Counted from the stretch's first letter, positions 53,181 to 63,319 are shown. The stretch is 64,000 bases of DNA from JAUIET01 sp039111475 (GCA_039111475.1 JBCCIP010000027.1:17918-81917); one strand, 5' to 3'. The notes: generated by a model from the sequence alone, not told the origin. Numbers and translations: made by a program.

Positions 53181-54113
53181 ATGCAAATTATTCTTGTCAG
53201 CAGGCGGCATAGCCGTTCAAAGACATTGAATGTGTCCGTGCCGTTACTGATGGTACTGGGTGTGGCGCTTCTCGCTGCGTCTGTTTTTGGTTTTTACACC
53301 TTAGCGAACACTTTGCAGCCGTCCAAAGGCCAGACGCAACTGATTTCTGAATGGCAACAAACTCTAGAAGAGCAACGTGATGCATTGGTCGCCACCAAGC
53401 AAGAAAACCAGGCGAAGATTGAAGCGCTTGCAGTGAAAACTGCTCAGCTGCAATCACGGCTACTGCGGCTGGATGCGCTCGCCGAGCGAATGGCAACGAT
53501 GGCAAAACTCGATCGATCAGAATTTGATTTTTCCGAGCAGCCGGCCATGGGTGGTCCGGAAGAAGGGGCCCCTAACGGCGAATCCTCTCAGGAAGTAATG
53601 TTGGACACACCCGATTTCCACAAGTCGCTGGACTTGTTAGCCGATCAAATCGATCGCCGCGAACAACAGCTCGAATATATGGAGAGCTTGCTTTCTAACC
53701 GAAAGTTGCGTGATGCAGGCATGATTGGTGGGCGGCCTATCTTGAAGGGCTGGATGTCATCAGGTTTTGGTTACCGCACTGACCCGTTCAAAGGGCATAG
53801 GGCCTGGCATAAAGGTGTGGATTTTGCAGGCAAGATGGGCAGTGATATTATTTCAGTGGCGGCAGGCGTCGTTACCTGGGCGGATAAGCGATACGGCTAC
53901 GGCAATCTAGTGCAGATTAATCATGGTAATGGCTACAGCACTCGCTACGGCCACAACTCAGAAATCATAGTTAACCCCGGTGACGTGGTTAAGAAAGGTC
54001 AGGTGATTGCAAAAATGGGCAGCAGTGGCCGTTCAACAGGGGCTCACGTTCATTTTGAAGTGCTGAAAGCGGGTAAATCAATAAACCCAACTACATACAT
54101 CAATCGCCAATAA
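53181..54113 (+). CDS. M23-family (LytM) peptidase, membrane-anchored
   Basis: A 310-residue protein with one N-terminal membrane helix (about 18-40), a coiled-coil region (about 50-175) and a C-terminal LytM domain (about 190-308). The zinc residues of an active endopeptidase are present: HKGVD and HVHFEV. The likely substrate is peptidoglycan cross-links in the periplasm. Unlike EnvC or NlpD, the catalytic residues are not degenerate. A similar gene sits between lpxC and secA in Pseudomonas. No specific name can be given. Confidence 0.9.
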   Translation: MQIILVSRRHSRSKTLNVSVPLLMVLGVALLAASVFGFYTLANTLQPSKGQTQLISEWQQTLEEQRDALVATKQENQAKIEALAVKTAQLQSRLLRLDALAERMATMAKLDRSEFDFSEQPAMGGPEEGAPNGESSQEVMLDTPDFHKSLDLLADQIDRREQQLEYMESLLSNRKLRDAGMIGGRPILKGWMSSGFGYRTDPFKGHRAWHKGVDFAGKMGSDIISVAAGVVTWADKRYGYGNLVQINHGNGYSTRYGHNSEIIVNPGDVVKKGQVIAKMGSSGRSTGAHVHFEVLKAGKSINPTTYINRQ

Positions 54114-54240
54114 GCAGCCGCCTCGGGCCGTGGCGCCCCTCATTCGTAACTTTCTACTTGCTTAAGACAGGCGCATCCGGTTTACTTTGCACCCTGTTGC
54201 GCTGAGCTCCAGCGCTCACCCACTATTGCCGTTTTAAAAC

Positions 54241-56961
54241 ATGATTGGAAAGTTATTCAAGGCCGTTGTTGGCACCAAGAATGATCGTGAGCTGAAGCGA
54301 CTACGCAAAGTCGTAAAGCGAATAAATGCTTTCGAAGAAGACTTCGAGAAGCTGCGTGACGTAGAAATTCAAGGCAAAACTGATGAATTTCGCGAGCGTT
54401 TGCAAAGCGGAGACAGCCTGGATAATTTATTACCAGAGGCGTTCGCGTTGGTCCGCGAAGCGAGTAAGCGTACCCTGGGCCTGCGACACTTCGACGTGCA
54501 GATGATTGGCGGCTACGCTCTGCATGAGGGCAACATCGCCGAGATGCGAACTGGAGAAGGCAAGACTCTGGTCGCAACCCTGCCGGCTTATCTCAACGCA
54601 TTGTCTGGTGAAGGAGTTCACCTGGTCACAGTGAACGACTATCTGGCGGAACGTGACGCCAACTGGATGCGGCCAATTTATGAAATGTTGGGTCTGACCG
54701 TAGGTGTCATTTTGTCCGGCCAGGACCAGGCTGATAAACACGCTGCTTACAATTCAGATATCACCTACGGCACAAACAATGAGTTTGGTTTCGATTATCT
54801 TCGCGACAATATGGCATTCAGTGCAGAAGATCGAATGCAAAACGGCCAGAATTTTGCCATCGTTGATGAAGTTGACTCTATTCTCATTGACGAGGCAAGA
54901 ACACCGCTGATCATTTCTGGTGCCGCTGAAGACAGCTCGGCGCTGTACAAGCGCATGGACAAGTTTATCAAGCGTTTGCAACCAGATGTTGGTGAAGGTG
55001 GTCATTACACCCTTGATGAAAAGCAACGCCATATTGAGTTAACTGAAGACGGTCACCAGTTTGTAGAAGAGTTGCTGACTGAAGATGGCTTGCTCGAAGA
55101 AGACGATAATCTGTATGCACCTGGTAATCTGAACTTGCTGCACCATGTTAATTCCGCCCTACGCGCGCACGTTTTCTTTAACCGCAATGTTGAATACATT
55201 GTGCAAAACAATCGTATCGTGTTGATAGACGAGCATACCGGGCGAACAATGCCTGGCAGGCGGCTATCCGAAGGCTTACACCAAGCGATAGAAGCGAAAG
55301 AAAAAGTAGAAATACAGGCGGAAAGCCAAACCCTCGCATCCACTACCTTCCAGAACTATTTCCGCCTGTACAACACTTTAAGCGGAATGACTGGTACCGC
55401 AGACACTGAAGCCTTTGAGTTCAGACAAATATACGGTCTGGATGTTTTGGTGATTCCAACCAATCTACCGACCATTCGCAAAGATCTAAACGATCTGGTT
55501 TTTCTTTCCAAGGAAGAGAAATTCGAAGCGATTCTCGAAGACATTAAGGTCTATATAGAGCAGGGCAGTCCCGTGCTGGTAGGTACCGCGTCGATTGAGA
55601 GTTCAGAAGAGCTTTCAAACCATCTTGAGAAGAGCAAAATCGATCACAAGGTGTTGAACGCAAAGTTTCACCAGCAAGAGGCGGAAATAATTGCCCAGGC
55701 TGGCCGCCCTGCCGCCATTACTATTGCTACAAACATGGCCGGCAGGGGTACTGACATTGTGTTGGGTGGCAATCTCGAAGCCGAACTGGCCTCGCGCAAA
55801 AACTTGACTGATGCGGATCGTGAAGCCTTGACAAAAGCCTGGCAAGAACGCCATGACCAGGTGATTGAAAACGGTGGTTTGCATATTCTGGCCACGGAAC
55901 GACACGAGTCACGTCGAATAGATAATCAGTTGCGCGGCCGTGCTGGCCGGCAAGGTGACCCGGGCGTCACGCGCTTCTACCTGTCGTTAGAAGATAACCT
56001 GATGAGAATTTTTGCCTCGGATCGGGTTAAGAATTTTATGCAGGCGCTTGGTATGGAGCGGGGTGAAGCGATAGAGCACCGTATGGTGACCAACGCAATA
56101 GAAAAAGCACAGCGTAAAGTAGAAGGCCGCAACTTCGATATTCGCAAACAACTCCTGGAATACGATGATGTAGCAAATGACCAGCGCCAGGTCGTATACC
56201 GCCAACGTAACGAGGTGATGGAATCTACTGATATCAGTGACATGATCGAGGCGATTCGCAGCGATGTGATCAGCGATACGGTAGACACCTTTGTGCCACC
56301 GCAAAGCCTTGAGGAGCAATGGGACGTAGCAGGATTGGAAGAAGGCCTGAGAACCGAGATGGGTCTTGAGCTACCGGTTCAACAGTGGCTGGATAAAGAA
56401 GATGATCTGCACGAAGAATCGCTAAGAGAACGAATAGAGGCGCGTTTCGTAGAGCAGTACGATGCGAAGATGTCACCGTTGGGTGAAGACGCGAGAAAAC
56501 TGGAAAAACACGTGATGCTGCAAGTGCTGGATCAGCACTGGAAAGAGCACCTGGCAACCATGGATCATTTACGCCAGGGCATTCATTTGCGTGCATATGC
56601 GGCGAAAAATCCTAAGCAAGAATACAAACGCGAATCGTTCGAGCTGTTTCAATCCATGCTAGATGAAATCAAGCATGAGGTGGTGCAGTTTCTAGCGCGC
56701 GTTGAGATTCGAAAAGAAGAAGATGTGGACGCGGTAGAGCGCCAGAGGCGAGCGGCCGAGGCGGCGCAGACCATGGAGTTCCAACATGAGGAGCGTTCTG
56801 CTCTCGAAGTAGAACCCGATGAAGAACAGGCGATGGCTGATGGTTCGGTGCCGGCTGCGGCAGTGGAAACGTTCAAGAGAGCTCAGCCCAAGGTTGGCAG
56901 AAACGAGCCTTGTCCTTGTGGATCGGGTAAAAAATACAAACATTGTCATGGCAAACTTTGA
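54241..56961 (+). CDS. secA: SecA, preprotein translocase ATPase
   Basis: SecA (906 aa) drives protein export through SecYEG. Walker A is MRTGEGKT (102-109), and the DEVDSILIDEARTPL helicase motif follows near residue 210. The C-terminal zinc motif (C891, C893, C902, H903) that binds SecB and lipids is intact. The gene ends 14 bases inside argJ. No SecM-type leader peptide was recognised in the 127 bases upstream. Confidence 0.98.
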   Translation: MIGKLFKAVVGTKNDRELKRLRKVVKRINAFEEDFEKLRDVEIQGKTDEFRERLQSGDSLDNLLPEAFALVREASKRTLGLRHFDVQMIGGYALHEGNIAEMRTGEGKTLVATLPAYLNALSGEGVHLVTVNDYLAERDANWMRPIYEMLGLTVGVILSGQDQADKHAAYNSDITYGTNNEFGFDYLRDNMAFSAEDRMQNGQNFAIVDEVDSILIDEARTPLIISGAAEDSSALYKRMDKFIKRLQPDVGEGGHYTLDEKQRHIELTEDGHQFVEELLTEDGLLEEDDNLYAPGNLNLLHHVNSALRAHVFFNRNVEYIVQNNRIVLIDEHTGRTMPGRRLSEGLHQAIEAKEKVEIQAESQTLASTTFQNYFRLYNTLSGMTGTADTEAFEFRQIYGLDVLVIPTNLPTIRKDLNDLVFLSKEEKFEAILEDIKVYIEQGSPVLVGTASIESSEELSNHLEKSKIDHKVLNAKFHQQEAEIIAQAGRPAAITIATNMAGRGTDIVLGGNLEAELASRKNLTDADREALTKAWQERHDQVIENGGLHILATERHESRRIDNQLRGRAGRQGDPGVTRFYLSLEDNLMRIFASDRVKNFMQALGMERGEAIEHRMVTNAIEKAQRKVEGRNFDIRKQLLEYDDVANDQRQVVYRQRNEVMESTDISDMIEAIRSDVISDTVDTFVPPQSLEEQWDVAGLEEGLRTEMGLELPVQQWLDKEDDLHEESLRERIEARFVEQYDAKMSPLGEDARKLEKHVMLQVLDQHWKEHLATMDHLRQGIHLRAYAAKNPKQEYKRESFELFQSMLDEIKHEVVQFLARVEIRKEEDVDAVERQRRAAEAAQTMEFQHEERSALEVEPDEEQAMADGSVPAAAVETFKRAQPKVGRNEPCPCGSGKKYKHCHGKL

Positions 56962-58183
56962 CCAAGCGATAGCGAGCGTTGGCGGTTGTCGCCTGGCCGC
57001 TGCCTCTGCCGGGATCAAGAATCCGGCGGCCGATGGCTCAAGCAAGCCAGACCTGGTACTCATAGAGACATGCGCCGGTAGCTCTATCGCCGCTACATTC
57101 ACTCAGAATCGATTTGCAGCTGCACCTGTGTTGATTGCTAAACAGCATTTAGCCGCATCCAGCGCTGAGCAGGCAAGATACTTACTGATTAATTCTGGCA
57201 ATGCCAATGCGGGTACCGGGGCGCCAGGGCTGGCCACTGCATTGCAGTGCAGTGAAATGATGGCGAAAGCTGCGGACGTCAAAGCGATCAATGTCCTGCC
57301 GTTCTCTACGGGCGTGATTGGTGAGCCACTTGATGCAAATTTGGTGGGCAGCGCTGTCCCTGAATTATTTGCACATCTTGATAAGAATAACTGGATGGAT
57401 GCAGCGCTAGGAATCATGACAACTGATACCGTGCCCAAACTGTACTCTGCTGAATTCGAATTGTTTGGGCAAAGTCATAGCATCACTGGCATTAGCAAGG
57501 GTGCCGGTATGATTTGCCCAAATATGGCAACCATGTTGTGCTTTATTGCGACCGATGTAAGCATTGATCAGGTGCTGCTGGAAACGTTACTTGGTGAATC
57601 TGTTGAACGGAGTTTCAACCGCATTACCGTTGACGGTGATACCTCTACCAACGACGCCTGTGTGGTTCTGGCAACCGGACACAGCAATGGCTCCAGCATT
57701 GAATCCAGCTCGCAAACTGAGTATGAGGTGTTTGCGCAGCAATTAAACCTGGCATGCATCGATCTTGCTCGGCAAATAATTGCGGATGCCGAGGGAGCTT
57801 CCAAATTGGTGACAATAAAGGTTGAGCAAGGTGCGACAACCGCAGATTGTTTGCGGGTAGCGTACACGATTGCGCATTCGCCTTTGGTGAAAACTGCTTT
57901 GTTTGCAGCAGACCCAAACTGGGGGCGTATACTCGCTGCAATCGGACGTGCGCCGCTTGAGCAGCTGAACGTAGACAAAGTCAGTTTGTACATTGGCGAT
58001 GTGTTGGTCGCACAGAATGGTGCGGTTGCTGACGGTTACTTAGAGCAGAGTGCGGCTTCTATCATGAACAGCGCTGAGTATTGCATACGTATTTTGCTAG
58101 ACAGTGGTGACTGCAGTGACCAGGTGTGGACCTGTGATTTATCACACGATTACGTAAGCATTAATGCAGACTATCGCAGTTAA
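56948..58183 (+). CDS. argJ: Bifunctional ornithine acetyltransferase / N-acetylglutamate synthase
   Basis: ArgJ (411 aa) transfers acetyl from acetylornithine to glutamate in the cyclic arginine pathway. The precursor cleaves itself between A194 and T195 in NMATML, leaving T195 as nucleophile; this site is intact. ATG at 56948 gives the family start and overlaps secA by 14 bases. Upstream continuation of the frame is inside secA and not coding. Confidence 0.96.
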   Translation: MANFDQAIASVGGCRLAAASAGIKNPAADGSSKPDLVLIETCAGSSIAATFTQNRFAAAPVLIAKQHLAASSAEQARYLLINSGNANAGTGAPGLATALQCSEMMAKAADVKAINVLPFSTGVIGEPLDANLVGSAVPELFAHLDKNNWMDAALGIMTTDTVPKLYSAEFELFGQSHSITGISKGAGMICPNMATMLCFIATDVSIDQVLLETLLGESVERSFNRITVDGDTSTNDACVVLATGHSNGSSIESSSQTEYEVFAQQLNLACIDLARQIIADAEGASKLVTIKVEQGATTADCLRVAYTIAHSPLVKTALFAADPNWGRILAAIGRAPLEQLNVDKVSLYIGDVLVAQNGAVADGYLEQSAASIMNSAEYCIRILLDSGDCSDQVWTCDLSHDYVSINADYRS

Positions 58184-58194
58184 CAGGTGACGGC

Positions 58195-58593
58195 GTGAGC
58201 AAGGTTTGTGTGGCCGTTGGTGTCATCATTCAGGAAAATGAGTGCTTGATATCAAAGCGAGCAGCCTTAGCACATCAAGGTGGCCTTTGGGAGTTCCCTG
58301 GAGGTAAGCGCGAAGAAGGTGAAACTACGGCGCAAGCTTTGTCGCGCGAGCTTAGTGAAGAGCTGGGCATTGAGCTTGTTAAAAGTGCGCCGTTGATTGT
58401 AGTAGTGCATGATTATGGAGACAAAGAAGTAGAGCTGGACGTGTTAACGGTGACTGATTTCAATGGTGAGCCATATGGAAGGGAGGGGCAGCCCTTGCGA
58501 TGGGTGCCGATTTCCGAGTTAAGAAAGTACTCTTTCCCCGACGGCAATATTCCAATCCTGAAGTGTATTGAGCAATGTTTTAGGAGCTATTAG
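58195..58593 (+). CDS. mutT: MutT, 8-oxo-dGTP diphosphatase
   Basis: A 132-residue Nudix hydrolase that removes 8-oxo-dGTP from the nucleotide pool. The full Nudix box runs from G37 to I59 with E43, R51, E52, E55, E56 and G58 in place. GTG at 58195 is preceded by AGGTGA. The longer MutT-thiamine-phosphate-synthase fusion found in Pseudomonas is not seen here. It converges on coaE with a gap of 9 bases; yacG, often found here, is absent. Confidence 0.93.
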   Translation: MSKVCVAVGVIIQENECLISKRAALAHQGGLWEFPGGKREEGETTAQALSRELSEELGIELVKSAPLIVVVHDYGDKEVELDVLTVTDFNGEPYGREGQPLRWVPISELRKYSFPDGNIPILKCIEQCFRSY

Positions 58594-58602
58594 ACCAGCC
58601 CC

Positions 58603-59217
58603 TCAGCGTTTATCGGCGCTTTTTTCCTCAGCAAGCTGCAAATAAAATTTGTGCAATTGCGCAACTCTTCTATCCAAATGCGCTAAATCCTTATCGTTGA
58701 CTATTACATCGTCTGCCCGCGCCAGGCGATCATCTCGGCTGGCCTGGCTGGCGATAATGGCCAGCACCTGCTCCTCGCTATTATTGTCTCGTGCCATGGT
58801 TCGTTGCACCTGCAACTCAACCGGCACGTCAACCAGCAGAATGCGGTCAGTGAGTGCGTGCTGGCTGGTCTCTATCAACAATGGGCTAACGAAAATAGTA
58901 TACGGTGACTGTGAGCTCTGGATTTGATGAACTATTTCTTCGCCAATCAAAGGATGGGTCAACTGTTCCAGCCAGAGTCTTTCTTCGCTACTCGAAAACA
59001 CAATTTTGCGCAGCGCGGCCCTATCCAGTGAGCCATCACCTGAAATGAGATGAAGCCCAAAGTGTTCGCCTATTTCCTTTAAAGCGGGTTTACCGGGTTC
59101 TACCACCAAGCGCGCTGCGAGATCTGCATCCACAACGCAAATTTCTCGTTGCGCAAAGCGGTCGGTTACTGCTGACTTGCCACTGCCGATTCCACCGGTT
59201 ACGCCGACGACCAGCAT
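58603..59217 (-). CDS. coaE: Dephospho-CoA kinase
   Basis: CoaE (204 aa) phosphorylates dephospho-CoA in the last step of coenzyme A synthesis. The P-loop GIGSGKS (9-15) and the VDADLAARLVVEPG segment are present. Its ATG overlaps the pilD stop by one base, and it is the last gene of the pilBCD-coaE unit as in Pseudomonas. Confidence 0.95.
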   Translation of the reverse strand: MLVVGVTGGIGSGKSAVTDRFAQREICVVDADLAARLVVEPGKPALKEIGEHFGLHLISGDGSLDRAALRKIVFSSSEERLWLEQLTHPLIGEEIVHQIQSSQSPYTIFVSPLLIETSQHALTDRILLVDVPVELQVQRTMARDNNSEEQVLAIIASQASRDDRLARADDVIVNDKDLAHLDRRVAQLHKFYLQLAEEKSADKR

Positions 59218-60095
59218 TAGAAACCGCTGTAATTCAAATAGGCTTGAACGATGGAGTCACCCCAAAACAAAGCAATACCGCCGGCAACCGCCAGGTAAGG
59301 ACCAAACGGGATAGGTGTTCCCTGAGATTGATTTTTGCGCAATAACATCAAACTGCCCAATACCGCGCCAACCAAAGACGACAGAACAATTATGAGTGGC
59401 AACATTTTCCAACCCAGCCAGGCGCCAAGAGCGGCAAGAAGCTTGAAATCCCCATAGCCCATGCCATCTTTTTTAGTCAGCAATTTGAAAATCCAGAAGA
59501 CCGACCACAAAGACATGTAGCCCGCGATCGCACCCCATATGGCACTGTGCAGATCGACAAAAAGGCCAAAGCTATTGGCGATCAAACCAAGCCATAACAG
59601 GGGCAGGGTAATACTGTCTGGCAGCAGCTGATGATCTACGTCAATCATGGTTAAGGTGATCAGGCCCCAACACAGCAACACCGCGAATGCCGCTTGTAGA
59701 GTGTTTCCGAATTGCCACAAAACGAACACGGTCAGCAGAGCGGTTGCAGCCTCAACTATTGGGTAGCGCGCGGATATGGGAGTACTGCACGAAGCACACT
59801 TGCGGCCTTGTATGACGTAACTGAGCACTGGAACATTCTGCCAGGCTTTAATTGGAGACTTGCATTTCGGGCAATGAGAGTCGGGCTTTATTAAATCGAA
59901 TCGCTCACGATCGGCCTTGGGCTCATCCACCGCATCATCTTCTTCGCTTAAAAATGCGGCGCATTCATCGCGCCATGCCGTGTGCATCATCACCGGCAAT
60001 CGGTAGATAACCACATTTAAAAAGCTGCCAACCAGCAATCCGAAAATGCCCCCAAGGCTTAAAAGCCAGATGGGCTCATTGAGTAGCTCCAGCAT
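59217..60095 (-). CDS. pilD: Prepilin peptidase / N-methyltransferase PilD
   Basis: A 292-residue, eight-helix membrane protease (family A24) that cleaves type IV prepilins and methylates the new N-terminus. Two zinc CxxC pairs lie in the cytoplasmic loop (CPKC and CASC). The catalytic aspartates are in DVDHQLLPDS and GMGYGDFK. It would process PilA (63543-63986) after G7. Confidence 0.96.
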   Translation of the reverse strand: MLELLNEPIWLLSLGGIFGLLVGSFLNVVIYRLPVMMHTAWRDECAAFLSEEDDAVDEPKADRERFDLIKPDSHCPKCKSPIKAWQNVPVLSYVIQGRKCASCSTPISARYPIVEAATALLTVFVLWQFGNTLQAAFAVLLCWGLITLTMIDVDHQLLPDSITLPLLWLGLIANSFGLFVDLHSAIWGAIAGYMSLWSVFWIFKLLTKKDGMGYGDFKLLAALGAWLGWKMLPLIIVLSSLVGAVLGSLMLLRKNQSQGTPIPFGPYLAVAGGIALFWGDSIVQAYLNYSGF

Positions 60096-60104
60096 TCGGC
60101 CAGT

Positions 60105-61325
60105 TTAGACTGCGGAGCCAAGCATGAAGATAGGCAAATACATTGCGATCATCAAGCCACCCACCAACACACCAAGTACTGACATAATCAGTGGTTCAAG
60201 CAAAGACGTCAGACCATCAACTTTGTTGTCTACTTCTTCTTCATAATGCAGGGCTACCTTCTCAAGCATCTCATCCAGAGCACCTGACTCTTCACCAATT
60301 GCGACCATTTGCATTAGCATGCTTGGGAACATGCCGCTGGCGCGAATGGCAACGTTCAATTGGGTGCCGGTGGTTACGTCTTCTTTAACATCGTGAATAG
60401 CTTTGGCATAGACTGAATTACCGGCCGCGCCGGCGACCGAATCCAGGGCGTCAACCAGAGGCACACCGGCGGCGAATGTTGTTGCAAGGGTTCTACTAAA
60501 TCGCGCGTATACAGATTGCTCAACGATATCGCCTGCTACAGGCGCTTTTAACATAAACCGATCCACGCCAGCCGCAAATGCGGAAGAACGTTTTTTCGCC
60601 TGGCCAAACGCCGTAACGGCAATGACTATCACGGCAAGGATTATGTACCACCATTCCTGAGTGAACTCAGAAATACTCAGAACAAACTGTGTAAATGCAG
60701 GTAGCTCAGATCCGAAACTACTAAAAGTTTCCGCAAACTGCGGCACAACCTTGACCAGTAATATGCCGGTTACGACAACCGCAACCACAACCACGGCAAT
60801 GGGGTAGGTCATGGCTTTTTTAATTTTGGATTTTAGTGCCTCACTTTTCTCTTTGTAAGTGGCCACTCGATCAAGCATTGTTTCCAGCGAGCCAGATTGC
60901 TCACCAGCTTCCACCAGGTTACAGAACAAATCGTCAAAATACATACGGTGTTTCTGCAAACTACCCGCCAGACTGGCACCACCCGCCACATCACTTTTAA
61001 CTTCCAATACCAATTTGCGCATTGAGGGATTGTCCAGACCCTCCGCAACAATATCGAAAGACTGGACCAGAGGCACGCCGGCTTTGACCATGGTTGCTAA
61101 CTGACGGGTGAAAACACAGATATCCGCCGGTGTGATTTTCTTGCCACGCGAACCAAACATTGGCTTGGGCTTTTTCTTAACACTGTTTGCAACAATACCT
61201 TGCTTACGCAGCAGTGCTTTCGCATTTGCTTGCGTGGTGCCGGTAATTTCACCTTTGGTTTTGTTACCGCGTTTGTCAGTACCCTGCCAAACGTACACAT
61301 TGGATGTCGCTACCTGAGTGGCCAT
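60105..61325 (-). CDS. pilC: PilC, type IV pilus inner-membrane platform protein
   Basis: A 406-residue PilC/GspF-family protein with two repeats of the T2SSF domain (about 75-195 and 280-400) and three membrane segments. It forms the platform that the PilB motor rotates to add pilins. Two bases separate it from pilB, and nine from pilD. Confidence 0.96.
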   Translation of the reverse strand: MATQVATSNVYVWQGTDKRGNKTKGEITGTTQANAKALLRKQGIVANSVKKKPKPMFGSRGKKITPADICVFTRQLATMVKAGVPLVQSFDIVAEGLDNPSMRKLVLEVKSDVAGGASLAGSLQKHRMYFDDLFCNLVEAGEQSGSLETMLDRVATYKEKSEALKSKIKKAMTYPIAVVVVAVVVTGILLVKVVPQFAETFSSFGSELPAFTQFVLSISEFTQEWWYIILAVIVIAVTAFGQAKKRSSAFAAGVDRFMLKAPVAGDIVEQSVYARFSRTLATTFAAGVPLVDALDSVAGAAGNSVYAKAIHDVKEDVTTGTQLNVAIRASGMFPSMLMQMVAIGEESGALDEMLEKVALHYEEEVDNKVDGLTSLLEPLIMSVLGVLVGGLMIAMYLPIFMLGSAV

Positions 61326-61327
61326 AA

Positions 61328-63046
61328 TTAGTCCTTCGTAACTCTGTTCACTTCTTCAAGGCTAGTCAGACCTTGCGCAGCCTTTCTTAGCGCTGAGCGA
61401 CGAAGATCATCAAAGCCTTCCTCGCGTGCTTGTTTGTCAATCAAAATAGAATTACCTTCTTCCATAATGATACGGGATAGCTCAGGCGTCAATTGCACTA
61501 CTTCGTATATTCCGACGCGGCCCTTGTATCCATTGTTACATTTGTCACAACCTACCGGTTTTAAGACGTTAGCTTCCGCAAGATCATCTTCGGTGAAGCC
61601 CTCGTTAAGTAGCACTTCTTTTGGAAGATCTGCAGGTTCTGCACAGGCTGAGCATAGTTTGCGGGCTAAGCGTTGTGCAATGATCAAATTGAGCGATGTT
61701 GCCAAGTTGAAAGGAGGCACGCCCATGTTGAGTAGTCGCGTGATGGTTTCTGCGGCGCTATTCGTGTGCAATGTAGACATCACCATATGACCCGTTTGAG
61801 CGGCCTTAATCGCGATCTCGGCTGTTTCCAGGTCCCTAATTTCACCAACCATGATGATGTCAGGATCTTGGCGAAGAAATGAGCGCAATGCTTCAGCGAA
61901 ATTCAAACCAACTTTCGCGTTGACATGAACCTGGTTGATGCCCTCAAGATTTATTTCGACCGGGTCTTCCGCAGTGGAAATGTTTCGCTCTGTGGTATTT
62001 AGAATATTCAAGCCGGTGTAAAGCGATACCGTCTTTCCGCTTCCTGTCGGGCCGGTCACCAATATCATGCCCTGCGGTTGCGTCAGGGCCTGCATATACA
62101 TATCTTTTTGCTCTGGTTCGTAACCCAGAGCATCAATGCCCATTTGAGCGCTGGTAGGGTCAAGAATACGAAGAACAATTTTCTCACCAAACAAAGTCGG
62201 CAATGTGTTCACACGAAAATCAATTGCTCTCTTCTTAGAAAGCTTCATTTTTATTCGACCGTCCTGAGGAACGCGCCGTTCAGAAATATCCATCTGAGAC
62301 ATTACTTTTAAACGAGCTGCAAGTCGGCCGCCGAGGTTTTGTGGTGGTGAGGTCACCGTTTGCAAAATGCCATCAGTACGGAAGCGCACGCGATAAGACT
62401 TTTCATAAGGTTCAAAGTGAATGTCGGATGCTCCGGTCTTTATTGCATCCACAAGCACTTTATTGACGAAACGTACAATCGGCGTTTCATCAATATCACC
62501 GCCATCGGCTTCTTCACCTTCTGGATCCACACCTTCAACATCAAGGTCTTCAAGACCGGCGTCATCAAGATCTTCAAGTGATGAGCCAAACTTCGCGTCT
62601 TCTGAATCAAGGTAACTATTTATATAACCGGTAAGTAACTTGTCGTCGACCAGCACGGCTTCAACAGACAAGCCAGTATGAAACTTGATTTCATCGATCG
62701 CTTTTAAGTTAGTTGGGTCAGATACGGCAATAAATAGACGATTACCTCGCTTGAACAGTGGCAGTGAGTGATGTTTCTTAACCAGCTTTACATCGACTAA
62801 ACCGGCGGGCACTGCCTCCGGATTCATTGCGTCTAAATCGAACAAAGGCGAGCCAAATTCTTCGCTGGCAGCTTGAGCTATCACGCGGCTGTCCGCCAAG
62901 CCCTGTTCAACAACGCAGCTCACAAATGGTTTGTTGTTTTCCTGGGCCTCAAGCGTCGCTTGCTTTGCTGGTTCTTCATCGATGATGCCATCATGCACCA
63001 ATCGTAGAGCGAGTCCGCTTAATCTAACGGTATTCGGAGCATTCAT
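61328..63046 (-). CDS. pilB: PilB, type IV pilus extension ATPase
   Basis: A 572-residue secretion-type ATPase. An N-terminal MshEN/N1 domain (about 10-140) is followed by an acidic linker (residues 148-188) and the ATPase domain with Walker A GPTGSGKT (332-339). The Asp box GEIRD and the His box follow. Two CxxC pairs (CSAC, CDKC) bind zinc near the C-terminus. No cognate pilT is in the window. Confidence 0.97.
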   Translation of the reverse strand: MNAPNTVRLSGLALRLVHDGIIDEEPAKQATLEAQENNKPFVSCVVEQGLADSRVIAQAASEEFGSPLFDLDAMNPEAVPAGLVDVKLVKKHHSLPLFKRGNRLFIAVSDPTNLKAIDEIKFHTGLSVEAVLVDDKLLTGYINSYLDSEDAKFGSSLEDLDDAGLEDLDVEGVDPEGEEADGGDIDETPIVRFVNKVLVDAIKTGASDIHFEPYEKSYRVRFRTDGILQTVTSPPQNLGGRLAARLKVMSQMDISERRVPQDGRIKMKLSKKRAIDFRVNTLPTLFGEKIVLRILDPTSAQMGIDALGYEPEQKDMYMQALTQPQGMILVTGPTGSGKTVSLYTGLNILNTTERNISTAEDPVEINLEGINQVHVNAKVGLNFAEALRSFLRQDPDIIMVGEIRDLETAEIAIKAAQTGHMVMSTLHTNSAAETITRLLNMGVPPFNLATSLNLIIAQRLARKLCSACAEPADLPKEVLLNEGFTEDDLAEANVLKPVGCDKCNNGYKGRVGIYEVVQLTPELSRIIMEEGNSILIDKQAREEGFDDLRRSALRKAAQGLTSLEEVNRVTKD

Positions 63047-63165
63047 ATGTAGAGAAACCTAAAGTTAGTACGCTGTTATCGAAGGTATCGTGAATTTGCT
63101 CAACCCACGTTTCTTAAGCAAAAAAACGAGTGTAGGTTGAATCGCTGCCATAAACATCCAACTTT

Positions 63166-63174
63166 TAGTATAGC
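63166..63174 (-). promoter_or_regulatory. Candidate extended -10 promoter of pilB
   Basis: On the minus strand TGCTATACT matches the extended -10 pattern TGnTATAAT. No good -35 lies at the right distance, which is typical of extended -10 promoters. Transcription would start near 63159, giving a pilB leader of about 112 bases. Confidence 0.4.
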
Positions 63175-63290
63175 AAGCAATTTCAGGCTCTCCTGTTGAA
63201 TGGGCGATTGAAAATGTTAATTCGCCTGCCGTTTTCCGTACAGCGATATCATGTTGCAGAGAGGGCAAATTTTCTCAATTTCCGTCATAA

Positions 63291-63319
63291 ACTGACAAAA
63301 TGTGTCAGTAGCGCTACTG
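63291..63319. promoter_or_regulatory. Two overlapping palindromes upstream of pilA, candidate activator site
   Basis: ACTGACA-AAATG-TGTCAGT (63291-63309) is a perfect inverted repeat with seven-base arms. CAGTAGCGCTACTG (63306-63319) is a perfect 14-base palindrome sharing CAGT with the first. TGTC-type half-sites are known for PilR, the sigma-54 activator of pilin genes. The site lies roughly 150 bases before the predicted transcription start, a normal distance for such activators. Confidence 0.5.

Noticed and set aside
54114..54240. A SecM-like arrest peptide before secA
   Set aside because: No short frame with a signal sequence and an arrest-type motif fits in these 127 bases.
58605..58625. 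AGCG...CGCT followed by six T near the end of coaE, as a terminator for mutT
   Set aside because: The stem is only four base pairs and lies inside the coaE coding end; too weak to list.
63065..63268. A 67-codon minus-strand frame in the pilB leader
   Set aside because: It overlaps the predicted pilB promoter and leader and shows no coding signs.
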